A stretch of DNA of 64,000 nt from Wolbachia endosymbiont of Diaphorina citri (GTDB taxonomy: Bacteria; Pseudomonadota; Alphaproteobacteria; Rickettsiales; Anaplasmataceae): the NCBI RefSeq assembly GCF_013096535.2, contig NZ_CP051265.2, forward strand, positions 1,302,001 to 1,366,000, read 5' to 3'. Positions 1 to 9,363 of this stretch are shown here, piece after piece. The notes beneath the pieces are model-generated. The model was not told the DNA's origin. It saw nothing but the letters and a program-made list of their open reading frames with translations, and did not search any database. Numbering within the stretch: position 1 is the first letter of the stretch; each line of letters opens with the position of its first letter. The position numbers and the translations under genes were made by a program.

Positions 1-624
1 GTGATCGTAGATGAAATGGCAGATTTAATGCTTGTTGCTGGCAAAGATATAGAATGCTCTATTCAACGTTTAGCTCAGATGGCTCGTGCTGCAGGAATAC
101 ACATCATAATGGCAACACAACGCCCATCTGTAGATGTGATAACAGGTGTGATAAAAGCAAACTTTCCAACGAGAATTAGTTTTGCTGTTACTTCTAAGAT
201 AGATAGCCGTACAATACTTGGTGAACAAGGGGCCGAACAGTTACTCGGTATGGGTGATATGCTTTATATGGCCTCTGGTGGTAAGATTATTCGAGTGCAC
301 GGTCCATTTGTAAGTGATGATGAGGTGCAAAATATAGTTGATCATCTGAAAACGCAAGGTGAGCCAAACTACATGGAGGAAATCACTCAAGAAGATGAAA
401 ATTCTTTCGCGGAATCAGAAGGTGAAACAGAAGATGAAGAGAACGATCTATACAAGCAAGCAGTGGCCATCATTCAGAGAGATCAAAAGGTTTCAACTAG
501 TTACATTCAAAGGCAACTTAGAATAGGCTATAACAGAGCTGCAAATATTGTTGAAAGAATGGAGAAAGAAGGTATTGTCAGTGCTCCGAGTTACTCAGGA
601 AAGAGAGAGATATTGGTAGAATAA
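1..624 (+). CDS. ftsK: DNA translocase FtsK, C-terminal part (5' end outside window)
   Basis: This is the C-terminal third of the septal DNA translocase that pumps chromosome termini through the closing division site and activates XerCD at dif. The fragment opens inside the RecA-like motor at the Walker B segment ([10 protein letters not shown]) and continues through [12 protein letters not shown] and the conserved core to about residue 115. An acidic linker follows (about 120-150), then the winged-helix gamma domain (about 151-207, [19 protein letters not shown] onward) that reads KOPS sequences. The GTG at base 1 is an internal valine codon, not a start. The stop at 622-624 is followed by a degenerate palindromic repeat. 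Family assignment is secure. Confidence 0.96.
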   Translation: MIVDEMADLMLVAGKDIECSIQRLAQMARAAGIHIIMATQRPSVDVITGVIKANFPTRISFAVTSKIDSRTILGEQGAEQLLGMGDMLYMASGGKIIRVHGPFVSDDEVQNIVDHLKTQGEPNYMEEITQEDENSFAESEGETEDEENDLYKQAVAIIQRDQKVSTSYIQRQLRIGYNRAANIVERMEKEGIVSAPSYSGKREILVE

Positions 625-662
625 CCCTTAACTTAAACCAAAGAAAGTTATTTTAAGATCAA

Positions 663-732
663 TAGATCTCTTGCATAACTGGAATTCAAAAGTTCCAGCG
701 CATGACCAGATATTTCTTATTGGATCCCAGTT
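663..732. repeat. degenerate dispersed palindromic element
   Basis: Non-coding stretch with a small inverted pair (CTGGAATTC...AGTTCCAG) and a trailing GGATCCCAG, matching pieces of the palindromic family seen at 22.7, 26.9, 30.6, 49.6, 53.96 and 55.7 kb. The CTCTTGCATAACTGG segment also resembles the arm at 7.7 kb. It looks like a decayed copy. Confidence 0.5.
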
Positions 733-805
733 GTATAGTGTTTAATACTAAATTAACTACTAAAAACGTACAATAGTAATATATTAATTAGCTAGGGGGT
801 TAAAA

Positions 806-1363
806 ATGGGTATAACCAAATTTGTATTCGGTTTTGATAAATCGGATGTAACAGCATTGCAGGAAAGTCAAAATATTGATGCTAAAAAGTTTCAAGAAGT
901 ATTTAGCGCATTAAAAGAATGGCAAGAAGCTCAAAAGATAGATGCTAAACAGTTTGAAGAGGTATTTAGTGCATTAAAAGAGTGGCAAGAAGCTCAAAAG
1001 ATAGATGTTGAGCAGTTTGAAAAAGTTTTTGGTGCATTAGAAGACAAGATTGGTACTGAGCAGTTTCAAGCTATGCAAGAGCACTTAAGCGGCTTGCAAG
1101 AAAAATTTACAGGCTTAGAAGAAAAAGTAGAAACATTTGCAGACATGGTAGGGGGACAAGAACAAGCAATACTAACTTGTGCCATAATCAGTGCTGTTGC
1201 TGCAATAGCTGTAACTAGTTTTGTTGCATTCTGTATCTATCAGGGAGTTAAGCTTGATAAAGAGAAGAAAAACGACTTGTCTCAAGATATGCCAAGCGGA
1301 AAGTTTAATAATGTGAATGATACCGAAAAACTGAATAATAACTTACAGCAAGGAAGAGTGTAA
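806..1363 (+). CDS. Hypothetical protein with 21-residue tandem repeats and a TM segment
   Basis: Function unknown. The start is ATG 806, preceded by a strong ribosome site (AGGGGG, 6 nt spacing). Residues 22-81 hold three tandem copies of a 21-residue unit of the form QKIDAKQFEEVFSALKEWQE, predicted as amphipathic helix; a further helical stretch runs to about 115. One hydrophobic segment (about 120-146, rich in Ala, Ile, Val) is followed by a short charged tail. The layout, long cytoplasmic or lumenal coil plus a single membrane anchor near the C-terminus, is common among Wolbachia-specific proteins. Repeat copies are also near-identical at the DNA level, so copy number could vary between strains. 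A hairpin follows the stop. Confidence 0.8.
   Translation: MGITKFVFGFDKSDVTALQESQNIDAKKFQEVFSALKEWQEAQKIDAKQFEEVFSALKEWQEAQKIDVEQFEKVFGALEDKIGTEQFQAMQEHLSGLQEKFTGLEEKVETFADMVGGQEQAILTCAIISAVAAIAVTSFVAFCIYQGVKLDKEKKNDLSQDMPSGKFNNVNDTEKLNNNLQQGRV
869..1048 (+). repeat. 63-bp tandem repeat inside coding sequence (about 2.9 copies)
   Basis: Units at 869-931 and 932-994 and a partial unit at 995-1048. Each full unit encodes 21 residues, so expansion or contraction keeps the frame. The first two units differ at only a few bases; the third is more diverged. Confidence 0.8.
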
Positions 1364-1378
1364 TGCTCTTCTTGAAAG

Positions 1379-1403
1379 GGTGTTACGTAAAATTTGTAAC
1401 ACC
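1379..1403 (+). terminator. Hairpin, possible terminator
   Basis: Perfect 8-bp stem GGTGTTAC / GTAACACC with a 9-base loop, 15 bases after the stop of the repeat protein. The run after the stem (TTAAATTTCCTTT) is T-rich but broken, so Rho-independent activity is only possible. Confidence 0.45.
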
Positions 1404-1539
1404 TTAAATTTCCTTTAGATTATGTAGGTTTTGGTAGTAAATTTTTTAGAAAGATGTTTTTATTATAAAGTTGGTAGAGATTCTGATTTACTTGAAGTTT
1501 GTTAATTGGTATCTTTTAAAGCACAATATTCACTATAGT

Positions 1540-2184
1540 ATGCTTAAGATCTTTTCTAAAGTTTTATTTATATTAATACTTTTGGTTTCTAGTTTCTTTA
1601 CTGTACATAATGTTGAAGCGAAGTCTAAGGTAAAGCTCAGTAAGAGGTACATACCTCCTGGTAACCCTGGTGGTACAAATTTTCATGCAGATGAGGAATT
1701 TGCTGAGTCGTATAAATTATACGAAAAGCGTAGGGAGATTCTCAAGAAAAGGAAGTTACAAGGTCAAACTAATGTTAACGTAAATAAAGAAGATCTAATC
1801 AAAAAATTAAAAGAAAAAAAAATTGCTAGCCTTGATAACGAGCCAAACAACGTGGGAGCTTGCATAGTTGAAGATGGGGAGGATGCTATGATAAATCAGC
1901 ATGGTATTAATCTTACACGTTTAAAGGGTGCTGTATTTATAGATCAAGAGCCAGTTTCTCAGTATGAAAGTAAGCAGCATAAAAGTGAACAACAAAAAGG
2001 GAAAAAAGTTAGTTCAACACGAGAAAAAAAAGTTTCCCCTATAAATGTTACTATAAAAGAAACTCCGTCAAAAAGAACATGTTCACATGATTCTATTACT
2101 GACTTGAATAACGTAGATTCTAATACACATTATAGTTTCAATGGTTCAAGTTCATTTGGCAGTGTAGCTGATGCATTAAAATAG
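1540..2184 (+). CDS. Hypothetical secreted protein
   Basis: Not recognised as a known family. ATG 1540 is chosen over the upstream TTG 1471 because it places a typical signal peptide at the N-terminus ([20 protein letters not shown], then NVEA before a probable cleavage at about residue 27). The mature part is basic and low in hydrophobic residues: a [18 protein letters not shown] segment, a Lys/Arg/Glu-rich helix (about 50-90), and a Ser/Lys-rich, probably disordered tail. There are no membrane segments after the signal. It lies 16 bp before ispG but is not obviously related to it. It is likely an exported periplasmic protein; function unknown. Confidence 0.7.
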   Translation: MLKIFSKVLFILILLVSSFFTVHNVEAKSKVKLSKRYIPPGNPGGTNFHADEEFAESYKLYEKRREILKKRKLQGQTNVNVNKEDLIKKLKEKKIASLDNEPNNVGACIVEDGEDAMINQHGINLTRLKGAVFIDQEPVSQYESKQHKSEQQKGKKVSSTREKKVSPINVTIKETPSKRTCSHDSITDLNNVDSNTHYSFNGSSSFGSVADALK

Positions 2185-2200
2185 TATCACAATTAATAAT

Positions 2201-3481
2201 ATGCTAGATAGAAACCTGATATTGAGTGATGATGCATATGAGTCATCGCCGGTTTCCAGGCATAAAACTCATACTGTAAAAGTTGGACAAGTGAAGATAG
2301 GTGGAAATAATCCTATAGTTGTTCAATCCATGGCACTTGGTGCACATATAGATTCTGACAACATAAAAAGCAGTGCTCAGAAATATGCAAAAGAAGTAAT
2401 AGAACTAGCGCATGCAGGTTCAGAGTTGGTACGAATTGCTTTGAACTCAGAGGAAGTAGCAAAAGCAATACCTTATATAGTAGAGGAAATAAATAAAGAA
2501 GGCTTTGATGGTAAGATATTAGTAGGCTGTGGACAATATGAGCTCTACAGGCTGGTTCAGGATTATCCAGACAACATTAAGATGCTGGGTAAAATTAGGA
2601 TAAATCCGAGTAATGTAGGCTTTGGCGACAAACGTGATGAAAAATTTGAAAAAATTATAGAGTATGCAATAACACATGATCTTCCTGTCAGAATCGGAGT
2701 AAATTGGGGTAGCCTTGATAAGTACCTTTCACAAAAACTAATGGATGAAAACTCCTTGTCTAGTAATCCAAAAACTTCTGATGTTATATTACGTAAGGCG
2801 CTTGTAATGTCTGCTCTTGGTAGTGCAAAAAAAGCTGAAAAGATTGGCCTTAATGAAGAGAAAATAATCATTTCATGTAAAGTCAGTAGAGTGCAAGATT
2901 TAATTTTAGTTTATACGGCACTTGCAAAATCTTCCAATTATGCGCTGCATTTGGGTTTAACCGAAGCTGGTATGGGTAACAAAGGCGTAGTAAATACCAC
3001 AGCAGGGCTTACTTATTTATTGCAAAATGGTATTGGAGACACTATCCGGGCTTCCTTAACTCAGCGCCCTGGTGAATCACGTACTAATGAGGTGGTAGTG
3101 TGTCAGGAAATATTACAGTCTATAGGTTTGCGCTACTTTAACCCTCAGGTGAGTTCATGTCCTGGTTGTGGACGCACAAGTAGCGATCGTTTTCGTATAT
3201 TAACTGAGGAAGTAAATGGCTACATAAAAACTCATATGCCGGTATGGAAGAAAAAGAATCCTGGTGTAGAGTATATGAACGTTGCTGTTATGGGATGCAT
3301 AGTAAATGGTCCTGGAGAGAGCAAACATGCAAATTTGGGGATCAGCCTGCCTGGGTATGGAGAAAAACCTGTTTCAGCAGTATACAAAGACGGCAAATAT
3401 TTCAAAACTTTACAAGGTGATAATATTTTTGAAGAATTTAAGGAAATTATTAGTGATTATGTGGAGAAGCATTACACGTGA
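2201..3481 (+). CDS. ispG: 4-hydroxy-3-methylbut-2-enyl diphosphate synthase (IspG/GcpE)
   Basis: IspG converts 2-C-methyl-D-erythritol 2,4-cyclodiphosphate to HMBPP, the penultimate step of the MEP isoprenoid pathway, using a [4Fe-4S] cluster. The 426-residue length fits the bacterial family. The N-terminal TIM-barrel part begins [19 protein letters not shown]; the C-terminal cluster domain has Cys320 and Cys323 (SCPGCGRTS) and Cys366 ([10 protein letters not shown]), the three cluster ligands of the family, with the fourth ligand a glutamate in IVNGPGE. It starts at ATG 2201 and follows the secreted-protein gene closely. IspE of the same pathway is at 23.5 kb, so the pathway genes are scattered, as is usual in Wolbachia. 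Confidence 0.97.
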   Translation: MLDRNLILSDDAYESSPVSRHKTHTVKVGQVKIGGNNPIVVQSMALGAHIDSDNIKSSAQKYAKEVIELAHAGSELVRIALNSEEVAKAIPYIVEEINKEGFDGKILVGCGQYELYRLVQDYPDNIKMLGKIRINPSNVGFGDKRDEKFEKIIEYAITHDLPVRIGVNWGSLDKYLSQKLMDENSLSSNPKTSDVILRKALVMSALGSAKKAEKIGLNEEKIIISCKVSRVQDLILVYTALAKSSNYALHLGLTEAGMGNKGVVNTTAGLTYLLQNGIGDTIRASLTQRPGESRTNEVVVCQEILQSIGLRYFNPQVSSCPGCGRTSSDRFRILTEEVNGYIKTHMPVWKKKNPGVEYMNVAVMGCIVNGPGESKHANLGISLPGYGEKPVSAVYKDGKYFKTLQGDNIFEEFKEIISDYVEKHYT

Positions 3482-3636
3482 CAGGTTCACGCTTACTGTA
3501 AATTAAATTCAAAAAATGGTATCTTTTAATAGATAGTAGCTAACAGGGTTCCTTTTGCCTTTTTTCTATTTAGTAAATTTCTTGAATATTTGTACAGTTA
3601 TGAAATAGACACAATTTGACATAAAAGCTTTACTTT

Positions 3637-4851
3637 TTGAAATTTTGGGTTACGTTTAATTTAACATATTTCAGTGGGGAATTTATTGTAAGTAGAAAGG
3701 AAGCTTTAAAAATATTAGGTTTTGAATTAAGCGATGCGCCCAGTGAACAAGAAATTAAATCAGCGTATAGAAAATTAGCTTTGAAATATCATCCTGATAA
3801 ACATTCAGAAGCTGCAAAGAAACAAAATGAGGAGAAATTTAAAAAGCTAGTTACTGCATATGAATTTCTCACTAAGGAAAATATAGAAGGGGTGACAAAT
3901 CTAACTGACGGAAATTTAAATGGAATTGATTCGCCTGAAGATTTGAGGTTTTACTTAAGTAGGGCTCTCTACAATCGGGATATAAAGTTTCTTGAAAAGC
4001 TTTTTTCCAAATTCAAAAGCAGTAAAGATGGAAGATTTGGTGATTACATCAATGAAGAACTTGTTTTTATTTACTTTCCATTATCTATTGCTTTAATGCA
4101 AGCTAAAGATTCAAGAAATTATAGTATTTTGAGACTTCTTTTAGAAAATGGTGCTGATCCTAATATAAAGCTATTACATAATGAAGCTTCGTTACACTAT
4201 TATATGGTTCTCGATGACAGCAGAATTGTAGAGTTATTGTTACAATATGGTGCTGATCCTAATATGTTAGATAAAAATGGTAAAAATCCGTTGTTTGAAG
4301 CGTTTTTGTGTGATGATGATCATACTATGGAAATACTTTTGAAATATGGTGCTAATCCTAATATGTTAGATAAAAATGGTCGACGTCCATTATATCAAGC
4401 AATCAATTTTGACAACGATAAACGCGAAAAATATGTAGAGTTGCTTCTAAAGTATGGTGCAGATCCTAATCAGAAGGTTAATGGCTCCAGAGTTATAGAG
4501 TATGCTCCATATTTCATTAATAATGGTATAATGAATTGGATTAAAACGCTTACTTTGCCATACGGTAACAATGATAAAGTTAAAAGGTTGATGGCTGAGT
4601 ACGGTGGAGTTGATAGACGTTATCTACGTGATCAAACGATACTGACTTGTTGTTGCTTAATCGTTGCTTCTGCTACTTTTTTTAGTATAGCTTCTCCTTT
4701 GCGCTATGTACCGACAGCAATATTTGCACTTGCTGCATGTTTTTTTATTAAAAATGCTGTACATGCTGCATTTTTTGCAAAAGAACCTTCTACTGAGTTT
4801 ACCGAAGCTAGAGCTTGTCCAGAGATTAGTAAAAGAGGCTATAATATCTAA
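3637..4851 (+). CDS. J-domain / ankyrin-repeat protein with C-terminal membrane segments
   Basis: A fusion of three modules. Residues about 20-80 form a DnaJ J-domain with the HPD triad at 52-54 (KLALKYHPDKH), which in known J-proteins stimulates Hsp70 ATPase. From about 150 to 290 there are at least four ankyrin-type repeats with LL.YGADPN cores. Near the C-terminus two hydrophobic stretches (about 333-352 and 361-383, Cys/Ala-rich) predict a membrane hairpin. Glycine/phenylalanine and zinc-finger regions of true DnaJ are absent, so this is not the housekeeping chaperone. The start TTG 3637 has no clear ribosome site; residues 1-17 may not be real. A similar domain order occurs at 15.9 kb. 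A host-directed role is inferred only. Confidence 0.85.
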   Translation: MKFWVTFNLTYFSGEFIVSRKEALKILGFELSDAPSEQEIKSAYRKLALKYHPDKHSEAAKKQNEEKFKKLVTAYEFLTKENIEGVTNLTDGNLNGIDSPEDLRFYLSRALYNRDIKFLEKLFSKFKSSKDGRFGDYINEELVFIYFPLSIALMQAKDSRNYSILRLLLENGADPNIKLLHNEASLHYYMVLDDSRIVELLLQYGADPNMLDKNGKNPLFEAFLCDDDHTMEILLKYGANPNMLDKNGRRPLYQAINFDNDKREKYVELLLKYGADPNQKVNGSRVIEYAPYFINNGIMNWIKTLTLPYGNNDKVKRLMAEYGGVDRRYLRDQTILTCCCLIVASATFFSIASPLRYVPTAIFALAACFFIKNAVHAAFFAKEPSTEFTEARACPEISKRGYNI

Positions 4852-4928
4852 AGTTTTAGTACTGGGTAAAGACGAGAGAAAAGCACCCAGCAGACCTAAG
4901 TCAAAGGGAATGGACAAGAATAGAAAGC

Positions 4929-5215
4929 TACTTCAGAGTATCATACAGGAAAGGAGGAAGGTCGTCAAAGTATAGCAAAAGAGAAATATTAGAAGCAATT
5001 TTCTATGTATTGTGTACAGGTGTAAATGGCGGTATTTACTATATGATCAGTCAAGTGCTTGTATAGTAATCTGTACAGACTACAGAAAAAGGGGAATCAA
5101 AGGCTATGTAAAAAAGTAAAGGGTAGAAAAAGGCATATAATTACAGATACTCAGGGTTTTATACTAGATTGTTACGTAGGCGCTGATAACGAAAATGATA
5201 AAGGTGGTATTAAAT
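4929..5215 (+). pseudogene. IS5-family transposase relic
   Basis: Fills the gap between the J-domain gene and IS481 copy 1. Broken frames read YFRVSYRKGGRSSKYSKREI followed by LEAIFYVLCTGVNGGI (N-terminal part of an IS5-type transposase), then, after stops, KVKGRKRHIITDTQGFILD and CYVGADNENDKGG, which matches the GRKRHI..DT segment of the IS5 DDE core. Several stops and frame changes and loss of most of the gene make it non-functional. The remaining 5216-5305 shows nothing recognisable. Confidence 0.75.
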
Positions 5216-5305
5216 AATATAAGAAAAAAAGATACTAAAGTTAAAAAATTTTGATGGGATACCAAGGAGAACATTTAAAAAATCATATATATGCTTGAAT
5301 TTATC

Positions 5306-6501
5306 TGTACTAGACACAACTTAATCTGACAGGGATGAATTAACTGACAGAAGAATTGAGGTAGTTAAAACTAATATCAGTCTCTTGTTTCATGCTACTA
5401 ATATTTTTCTGAAAAGCAATGTGTTTGCTATTAAGAAAAGTCTGAGTAGGCGTTTTGCCATAGCAATATTTGCCTGAATGAGGCCTTGTCTCATTATAAG
5501 AACGCAACCAATGATCAACATCTATCTGCAGATCTTCCAAAGAATTGTAGATTTTCTTGCGAAAAATAATATTGTAACACTCATCTTGCATAGTCTTATG
5601 GAATCTCTCGCATATGCCATTAGTTTGCGGAGAATTGGCTTTAGTTCTTGAGTGATCAATATTTTCGATTCCTAAGTATAACTGATAAGCGTGATTCTCT
5701 GGTTTGCCACAATATTCTGTACCTCTATCGGTCAAAATGCGCAATAATGGCACGCTTTGTACATCAAAAAATGGTATTACTCTATCATTCAGCAAGTCAG
5801 CAGCGGTAATAGCAGTTTTATCTGTATAAAGCTTAGCAAAAGCCACTCTCGAATAAGTATCAATAAAAGTTTGCTGATAGATTCTTCCTATACCCTTGAT
5901 GTTGCCTACATAATAAGTATCTTGAGAACCTAAATAACCTGGATGCTCTGTTTCAATTTCACCATGTGCTTCCCTTTGTTCTTTAACTTTTTCTAAAGCC
6001 GCAAGTTGCTCCTCTGTTAGAATTATTCCATCTTGCATAACTTTTGCCTCAAGAGCCCTCAGTCTTTTTTTGAAGGTCTCAAGGTCATTTCTCAGCCATA
6101 CAGATCTCACTCCACCTTCAGAGATTATTATGCCCCTTTTTCTCAGTTCATTTGCAGCTCTTTGTTGTCCATATGCAGGAAATTCTGTTGCAATATTAAC
6201 TACAGCTCTTTCCATGTCTTCAGAGACTCTGTTTGCCATAAGTGGTTTTTTCTTGCTTATCTCATGCAGCGCTTCTTCTCCTCCATTTTCATATAGTTCT
6301 TTGAATCTATAAAATGTATCCCTTGAATATCCCATAACCTTGCATGCTTGAGACACATTTCCAAGCTGTTTTGCTAGCTCTAGCAATCCTAGTTTCGGCT
6401 TTAGTATTTTTGTTTGTATCGTACTCATTTCTAACACTCCTTTCTTTTATTATTTTATAACTTACTTTTTTAAAGTGTCAGATCAAGTCTTGTTTAATAC
6501 A
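5306..6501 (-). mobile_element. IS481-family element, copy 1 (complete, 1196 bp)
   Basis: Ends are set by imperfect 26-bp terminal inverted repeats: left TGTACTAGACACAACTTAAT then CTGACA, and the right end, read inward, TGTATTAAACAAGACTTGAT then CTGACA (5 mismatches). A 7-bp direct repeat ATTTATC flanks the element at 5299-5305 and 6502-6508, showing simple transposition with an intact target duplication. Two further copies of the same length lie at 57267-58462 and 61808-63003. Confidence 0.93.
5340..6428 (-). CDS. IS481-family transposase (copy 1)
   Basis: A 362-residue transposase. The N-terminal part (about 10-110) carries a helix-turn-helix typical of the family (LAKQLGNVSQACKVMGYSRD) and a second winged region (YGQQRAANELRKRGIIIS). 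The integrase-like DDE domain follows: the first Asp in TFIDTYSRVAF, the second in LTDRGTEYCG, and the Glu in ICERFHKTMQDE. ATG 6428 is preferred over the GTG at 6437 because an AAGGAG site lies 8 bases upstream of it. The protein is identical to those of the other two copies in this window, so all could be active and are probably recent. Confidence 0.93.
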   Translation of the reverse strand: MSTIQTKILKPKLGLLELAKQLGNVSQACKVMGYSRDTFYRFKELYENGGEEALHEISKKKPLMANRVSEDMERAVVNIATEFPAYGQQRAANELRKRGIIISEGGVRSVWLRNDLETFKKRLRALEAKVMQDGIILTEEQLAALEKVKEQREAHGEIETEHPGYLGSQDTYYVGNIKGIGRIYQQTFIDTYSRVAFAKLYTDKTAITAADLLNDRVIPFFDVQSVPLLRILTDRGTEYCGKPENHAYQLYLGIENIDHSRTKANSPQTNGICERFHKTMQDECYNIIFRKKIYNSLEDLQIDVDHWLRSYNETRPHSGKYCYGKTPTQTFLNSKHIAFQKNISSMKQETDISFNYLNSSVS

Positions 6502-6524
6502 ATTTATCAATTCCCGGACAAGTT

Positions 6525-6902
6525 CTAATCATTAATGTTATACACGTTCTTTTCTTTTTCTATTCTCTCTTGTTCTTCAATACAATACATAGCAAGCGGA
6601 TTAGCTTTAAGTCTTTCGACTCCTATTTCTTCTCCCGTTCCATCGCAGTAACCATAAATGCCTAATTTTATTTTTTCTAACGCCTCCTTAATTTTTTCTT
6701 TTCTATCTTTTCGGCGCTTAATTAATTCTCCATTTTCACTATCAGAATAAATACTACTATCTTCTAGATCTTGTTTCTCCAGTTCAGAGAGTATTGATTG
6801 TAACTTTAAGCTAAAGTATTCCAGTTGTTTTACGTTCATATATTCTTCATTTTCTGAAGGAGCGTAATCTTCCGGTAATTTTATTTTTGTTAATTTTTCC
6901 AT
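6525..6902 (-). CDS. dksA: DksA/TraR-family transcription factor
   Basis: DksA-type proteins bind the secondary channel of RNA polymerase and tune transcription with ppGpp. The 125-residue protein has the coiled-coil region (about 25-80, rich in Glu and Lys) and the C-terminal globular motif YGYCDGTGEEIGVERLKANP followed by MYCIEEQE. Only Cys86 and Cys107 of the canonical four zinc cysteines remain, a pattern known from other alphaproteobacterial DksA proteins. It sits 23 bp outside IS481 copy 1, whose insertion lies downstream of the stop and leaves the gene intact. The family is sure; the regulatory role in this organism is inferred. Confidence 0.88.
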   Translation of the reverse strand: MEKLTKIKLPEDYAPSENEEYMNVKQLEYFSLKLQSILSELEKQDLEDSSIYSDSENGELIKRRKDRKEKIKEALEKIKLGIYGYCDGTGEEIGVERLKANPLAMYCIEEQERIEKEKNVYNIND

Positions 6903-7009
6903 AGCATTATCAATAAAATATATTAAAACTTATATAACTTATAAACAAAAAAATTATACTACCCTCAAAGTAAACACTATAATTTATAATAAACATTTAA
7001 AATCCTGGT

Positions 7010-7657
7010 ATGATTAGTTCGGTAAAAAAATTAGTAATAAATGATAATAATCTTACTTATATAGTATGTATTTTTATTATAATGTTAATTTTATCTTCAT
7101 ATACACTTGAAAACAACAGTAAACAAGAAGTCATATTAACATTAACATGGATATGTGCTACATTTGTTTTGCAGATCTCTACAAATAATTTATTTACATC
7201 TGATTATCATGATGGAATATTAGAGCAAATCTTTGTACAGCCACTCTCTTCTAGGCTGATAGTTGCTTATAAAATCTTCGCTCACTGGTTGTTATTTGGA
7301 TTACCGATTTCAGTGATTTCTTTCATGTTCAGCTTTGCAATTCTAGGCAATAGTATTGAACATTCAATAGCAGTTGGAGTGTCTTTATTATTTAATACGC
7401 TGATAATCATTAATATTTCAGCTACTGGAAATGCATTGATGATTGGTCGAAATAACTTAGCATCAGGAGTATCGCAAATTCTTGTTTTGCCAATGATAAT
7501 GCCAACTTTTATATATTTCAAATTGCTAACTCAATTTGAAAATTTATCCTTGAATATTTATACACTACTAATCACCATCTTAATTTTTGTCATTTTAATT
7601 GTTAACAGCACTATAACTACTCACATAGCATTAAAATTTGCTGTGGAGCAGGATTGA
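7010..7657 (+). CDS. ccmB: Heme exporter protein B (CcmB)
   Basis: CcmB is the membrane subunit of the CcmABCD complex, which works in loading heme onto CcmE during cytochrome c maturation (system I) at the inner membrane. The 215-residue protein has about six hydrophobic segments and the family stretch DYHDGILEQIFVQPLSSRLI near residues 68-90, with the downstream ASGVSQILVLPMIMPTFIYF helix. CcmA is not adjacent; the only other Ccm gene in the window is ccmH at 19.7 kb, so the pathway is dispersed. It starts at ATG 7010 in an AT-rich leader. Confidence 0.93.
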   Translation: MISSVKKLVINDNNLTYIVCIFIIMLILSSYTLENNSKQEVILTLTWICATFVLQISTNNLFTSDYHDGILEQIFVQPLSSRLIVAYKIFAHWLLFGLPISVISFMFSFAILGNSIEHSIAVGVSLLFNTLIIINISATGNALMIGRNNLASGVSQILVLPMIMPTFIYFKLLTQFENLSLNIYTLLITILIFVILIVNSTITTHIALKFAVEQD

Positions 7658-7724
7658 AAAAACTTACTAGTTATTTACTTGTATCTGCTTAGTTAAGGGT
7701 GTTAACTTAAGTAGAGATGGAGAC

Positions 7725-7809
7725 ATTAGATTTCTTGCAGAATTGAAGAGTTACAGCGTGTGAAACCATTATTGGATTTCAGACTGGCTGGTTATGCAAG
7801 AAATCTAAT
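7725..7809. repeat. Palindromic repeat (15-bp arms)
   Basis: Arms ATTAGATTTCTTGCA (7725-7739) and TGCAAGAAATCTAAT (7795-7809) are perfect inverted copies separated by 55 bp. The arm sequence recurs in partial form at 663 and near 27042. It lies between the convergent ccmB and aldolase genes, where it could also act as a transcription stop in both directions, although no T-run is present. Confidence 0.75.
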
Positions 7810-7832
7810 ATCTATCGAAGAGTCAGAAACTT

Positions 7833-8543
7833 TTATAACTTACCTTTAATCAACCTAACCCATGCGTGCCAATCTCTCTCACCAAGATTGCTTTCGAAAG
7901 ACAGAAGATCCTTTGCAGCTTTTGAGCAAATTTCTTCACTTGGAATTGACAACTCCCTATTCATTGCTAGCGTCAAGCATTGAGTTTTACAAGCTTGTTC
8001 TAAGTGATACGTATAAAACATTGCTTCTTGTATAGTCTGACCACATGTTATAGATCCATGATTGCGCATTAACATCACAAAATTTTCTTTCAAATCAGCT
8101 ATTAATCTTTTTTCTTCCGTATCATCAAGTGCCAGGGAATTATAATCATGGTAAGATACCTTATTATAAAAGTGCAGCGCCCACTGACTTATTGGAAGTA
8201 ATCCATCCTTGAGAGAAGAAACTGCTACAATAGAAGGTGTATGTAGATGAAAAATTGCTTGAATATCTTTCCTTGCTTGATAAATGGAGCCATGGATTAC
8301 ATAGCCAGTTTTATTATATTGATATTCTTTGCCTTCAATTATATTCCCATCAAACGATACTTTCATCAATGAACTTTCATCTACTTCATCAAAACGTATA
8401 CCAAACGGATAAACATAAAATGACTTTTTATCTTCAGAACGTACAGAGAGATGAGTATACGTATGATCATCTAATTTAAGATAAGATAAAATCTGATAGG
8501 CGTTAACTAGGCCTCTTTTCAACTCACTATTTATTAACAACAT
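7833..8543 (-). CDS. Class II aldolase/adducin family protein
   Basis: A 236-residue protein with the class II aldolase/adducin fold: THLSVR near residue 30, the zinc-ligand motif HLHTP near residue 99-103, and [10 protein letters not shown] near 158, where the third metal histidine of the family lies. Metal-binding histidines therefore look intact, which argues for an enzyme rather than an adducin-like scaffold. Family members act on sugar phosphates (fuculose-1-P, ribulose-5-P) or methylthioribulose-1-P; the substrate cannot be told from sequence. The gene is monocistronic, convergent with ccmB. Confidence 0.85.
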   Translation of the reverse strand: MLLINSELKRGLVNAYQILSYLKLDDHTYTHLSVRSEDKKSFYVYPFGIRFDEVDESSLMKVSFDGNIIEGKEYQYNKTGYVIHGSIYQARKDIQAIFHLHTPSIVAVSSLKDGLLPISQWALHFYNKVSYHDYNSLALDDTEEKRLIADLKENFVMLMRNHGSITCGQTIQEAMFYTYHLEQACKTQCLTLAMNRELSIPSEEICSKAAKDLLSFESNLGERDWHAWVRLIKGKL

Positions 8544-8778
8544 AACCCTTGACTAAAATTTTCTAAAGATTTATACGTGAAAAAAAGTTTATTATAAACT
8601 AAAAAGTGAACCTACTTTAAAATACTAAGCACTTTTACTTGCCTTAGGTGGTTAGAGTTTACATTTCTAGATTACATAATATTTTAACTATAAAAACGGC
8701 TTTTTATGTAATATTTCATATGTTTTAAAGCCTTGTTTTTATGTTATTATAAATGTAGGTTTTAATATTAAAAGTAAT

Positions 8779-9363
8779 ATGGTAAGCATTGACATAAAAA
8801 AACAGCTAACAAAATTTTTCATATATATCACTGGTCTTCCAGGAAGTGGTAAACTTTCTACAGCAATAGTATTATCTAGTATGATAAATGCACTAATTGT
8901 AAGTGGATTTGAATATAATCAAACTTCCAAAGAAATTCAAAATAGAATATATAACATTGTGCAGGTTATGCTTCAGGCAGTAGAAGCCTATCCAATTGAT
9001 TCAAAAAATTATATATTTCTTGATGACTTAATGAAAAATAATAATGACAACATAACAATATATAACTCAATAGTAGAACTTAGTAAAAAAATGAGCACAA
9101 AAATCCTTCCCATAGTACTTAGGTGCAATTCATTGATATTACAAGAGCGTACTATATTAAAAAAGCAAAGAAAAAATAGGAAGGTTACCAATATAAATAG
9201 TATTAAATTTAGAGCGGAAGATTTATTTGTGCCACCAAATGCTATAGAGATAGAAAATTCAAATATGAGTATAAAAGAAGTAGCAGAGGAAATAGTAAGT
9301 CAGATGTACAAATTTGGCCAAATTGATAGTGTTTACGAAATAGGCAACAATTTCATATACTGA
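8779..9363 (+). CDS. P-loop NTPase-like protein, function unknown
   Basis: A 194-residue protein with an N-terminal nucleotide-binding loop GLPGSGKLST (19-28) after a hydrophobic strand FFIYITG. The residue after the conserved Lys is Leu rather than Ser/Thr, an unusual Walker A variant. A strand ending in IFLDDL (about 75-80) could be the Walker B or base-recognition strand, and LRCNSLILQERTILKK (about 115-130) looks like the lid of small-molecule or nucleotide kinases. I cannot assign a substrate. The last 31 bases overlap convergently with tsaB. The leader (8600-8778) has an inverted pair ATTACATAA/TTATGTAAT. Confidence 0.65.
   Translation: MVSIDIKKQLTKFFIYITGLPGSGKLSTAIVLSSMINALIVSGFEYNQTSKEIQNRIYNIVQVMLQAVEAYPIDSKNYIFLDDLMKNNNDNITIYNSIVELSKKMSTKILPIVLRCNSLILQERTILKKQRKNRKVTNINSIKFRAEDLFVPPNAIEIENSNMSIKEVAEEIVSQMYKFGQIDSVYEIGNNFIY

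Noticed and set aside
8779..9363. Zeta-toxin or other toxin-antitoxin kinase
   Set aside because: P-loop alone is insufficient; no antitoxin-like partner and the Walker A is atypical.
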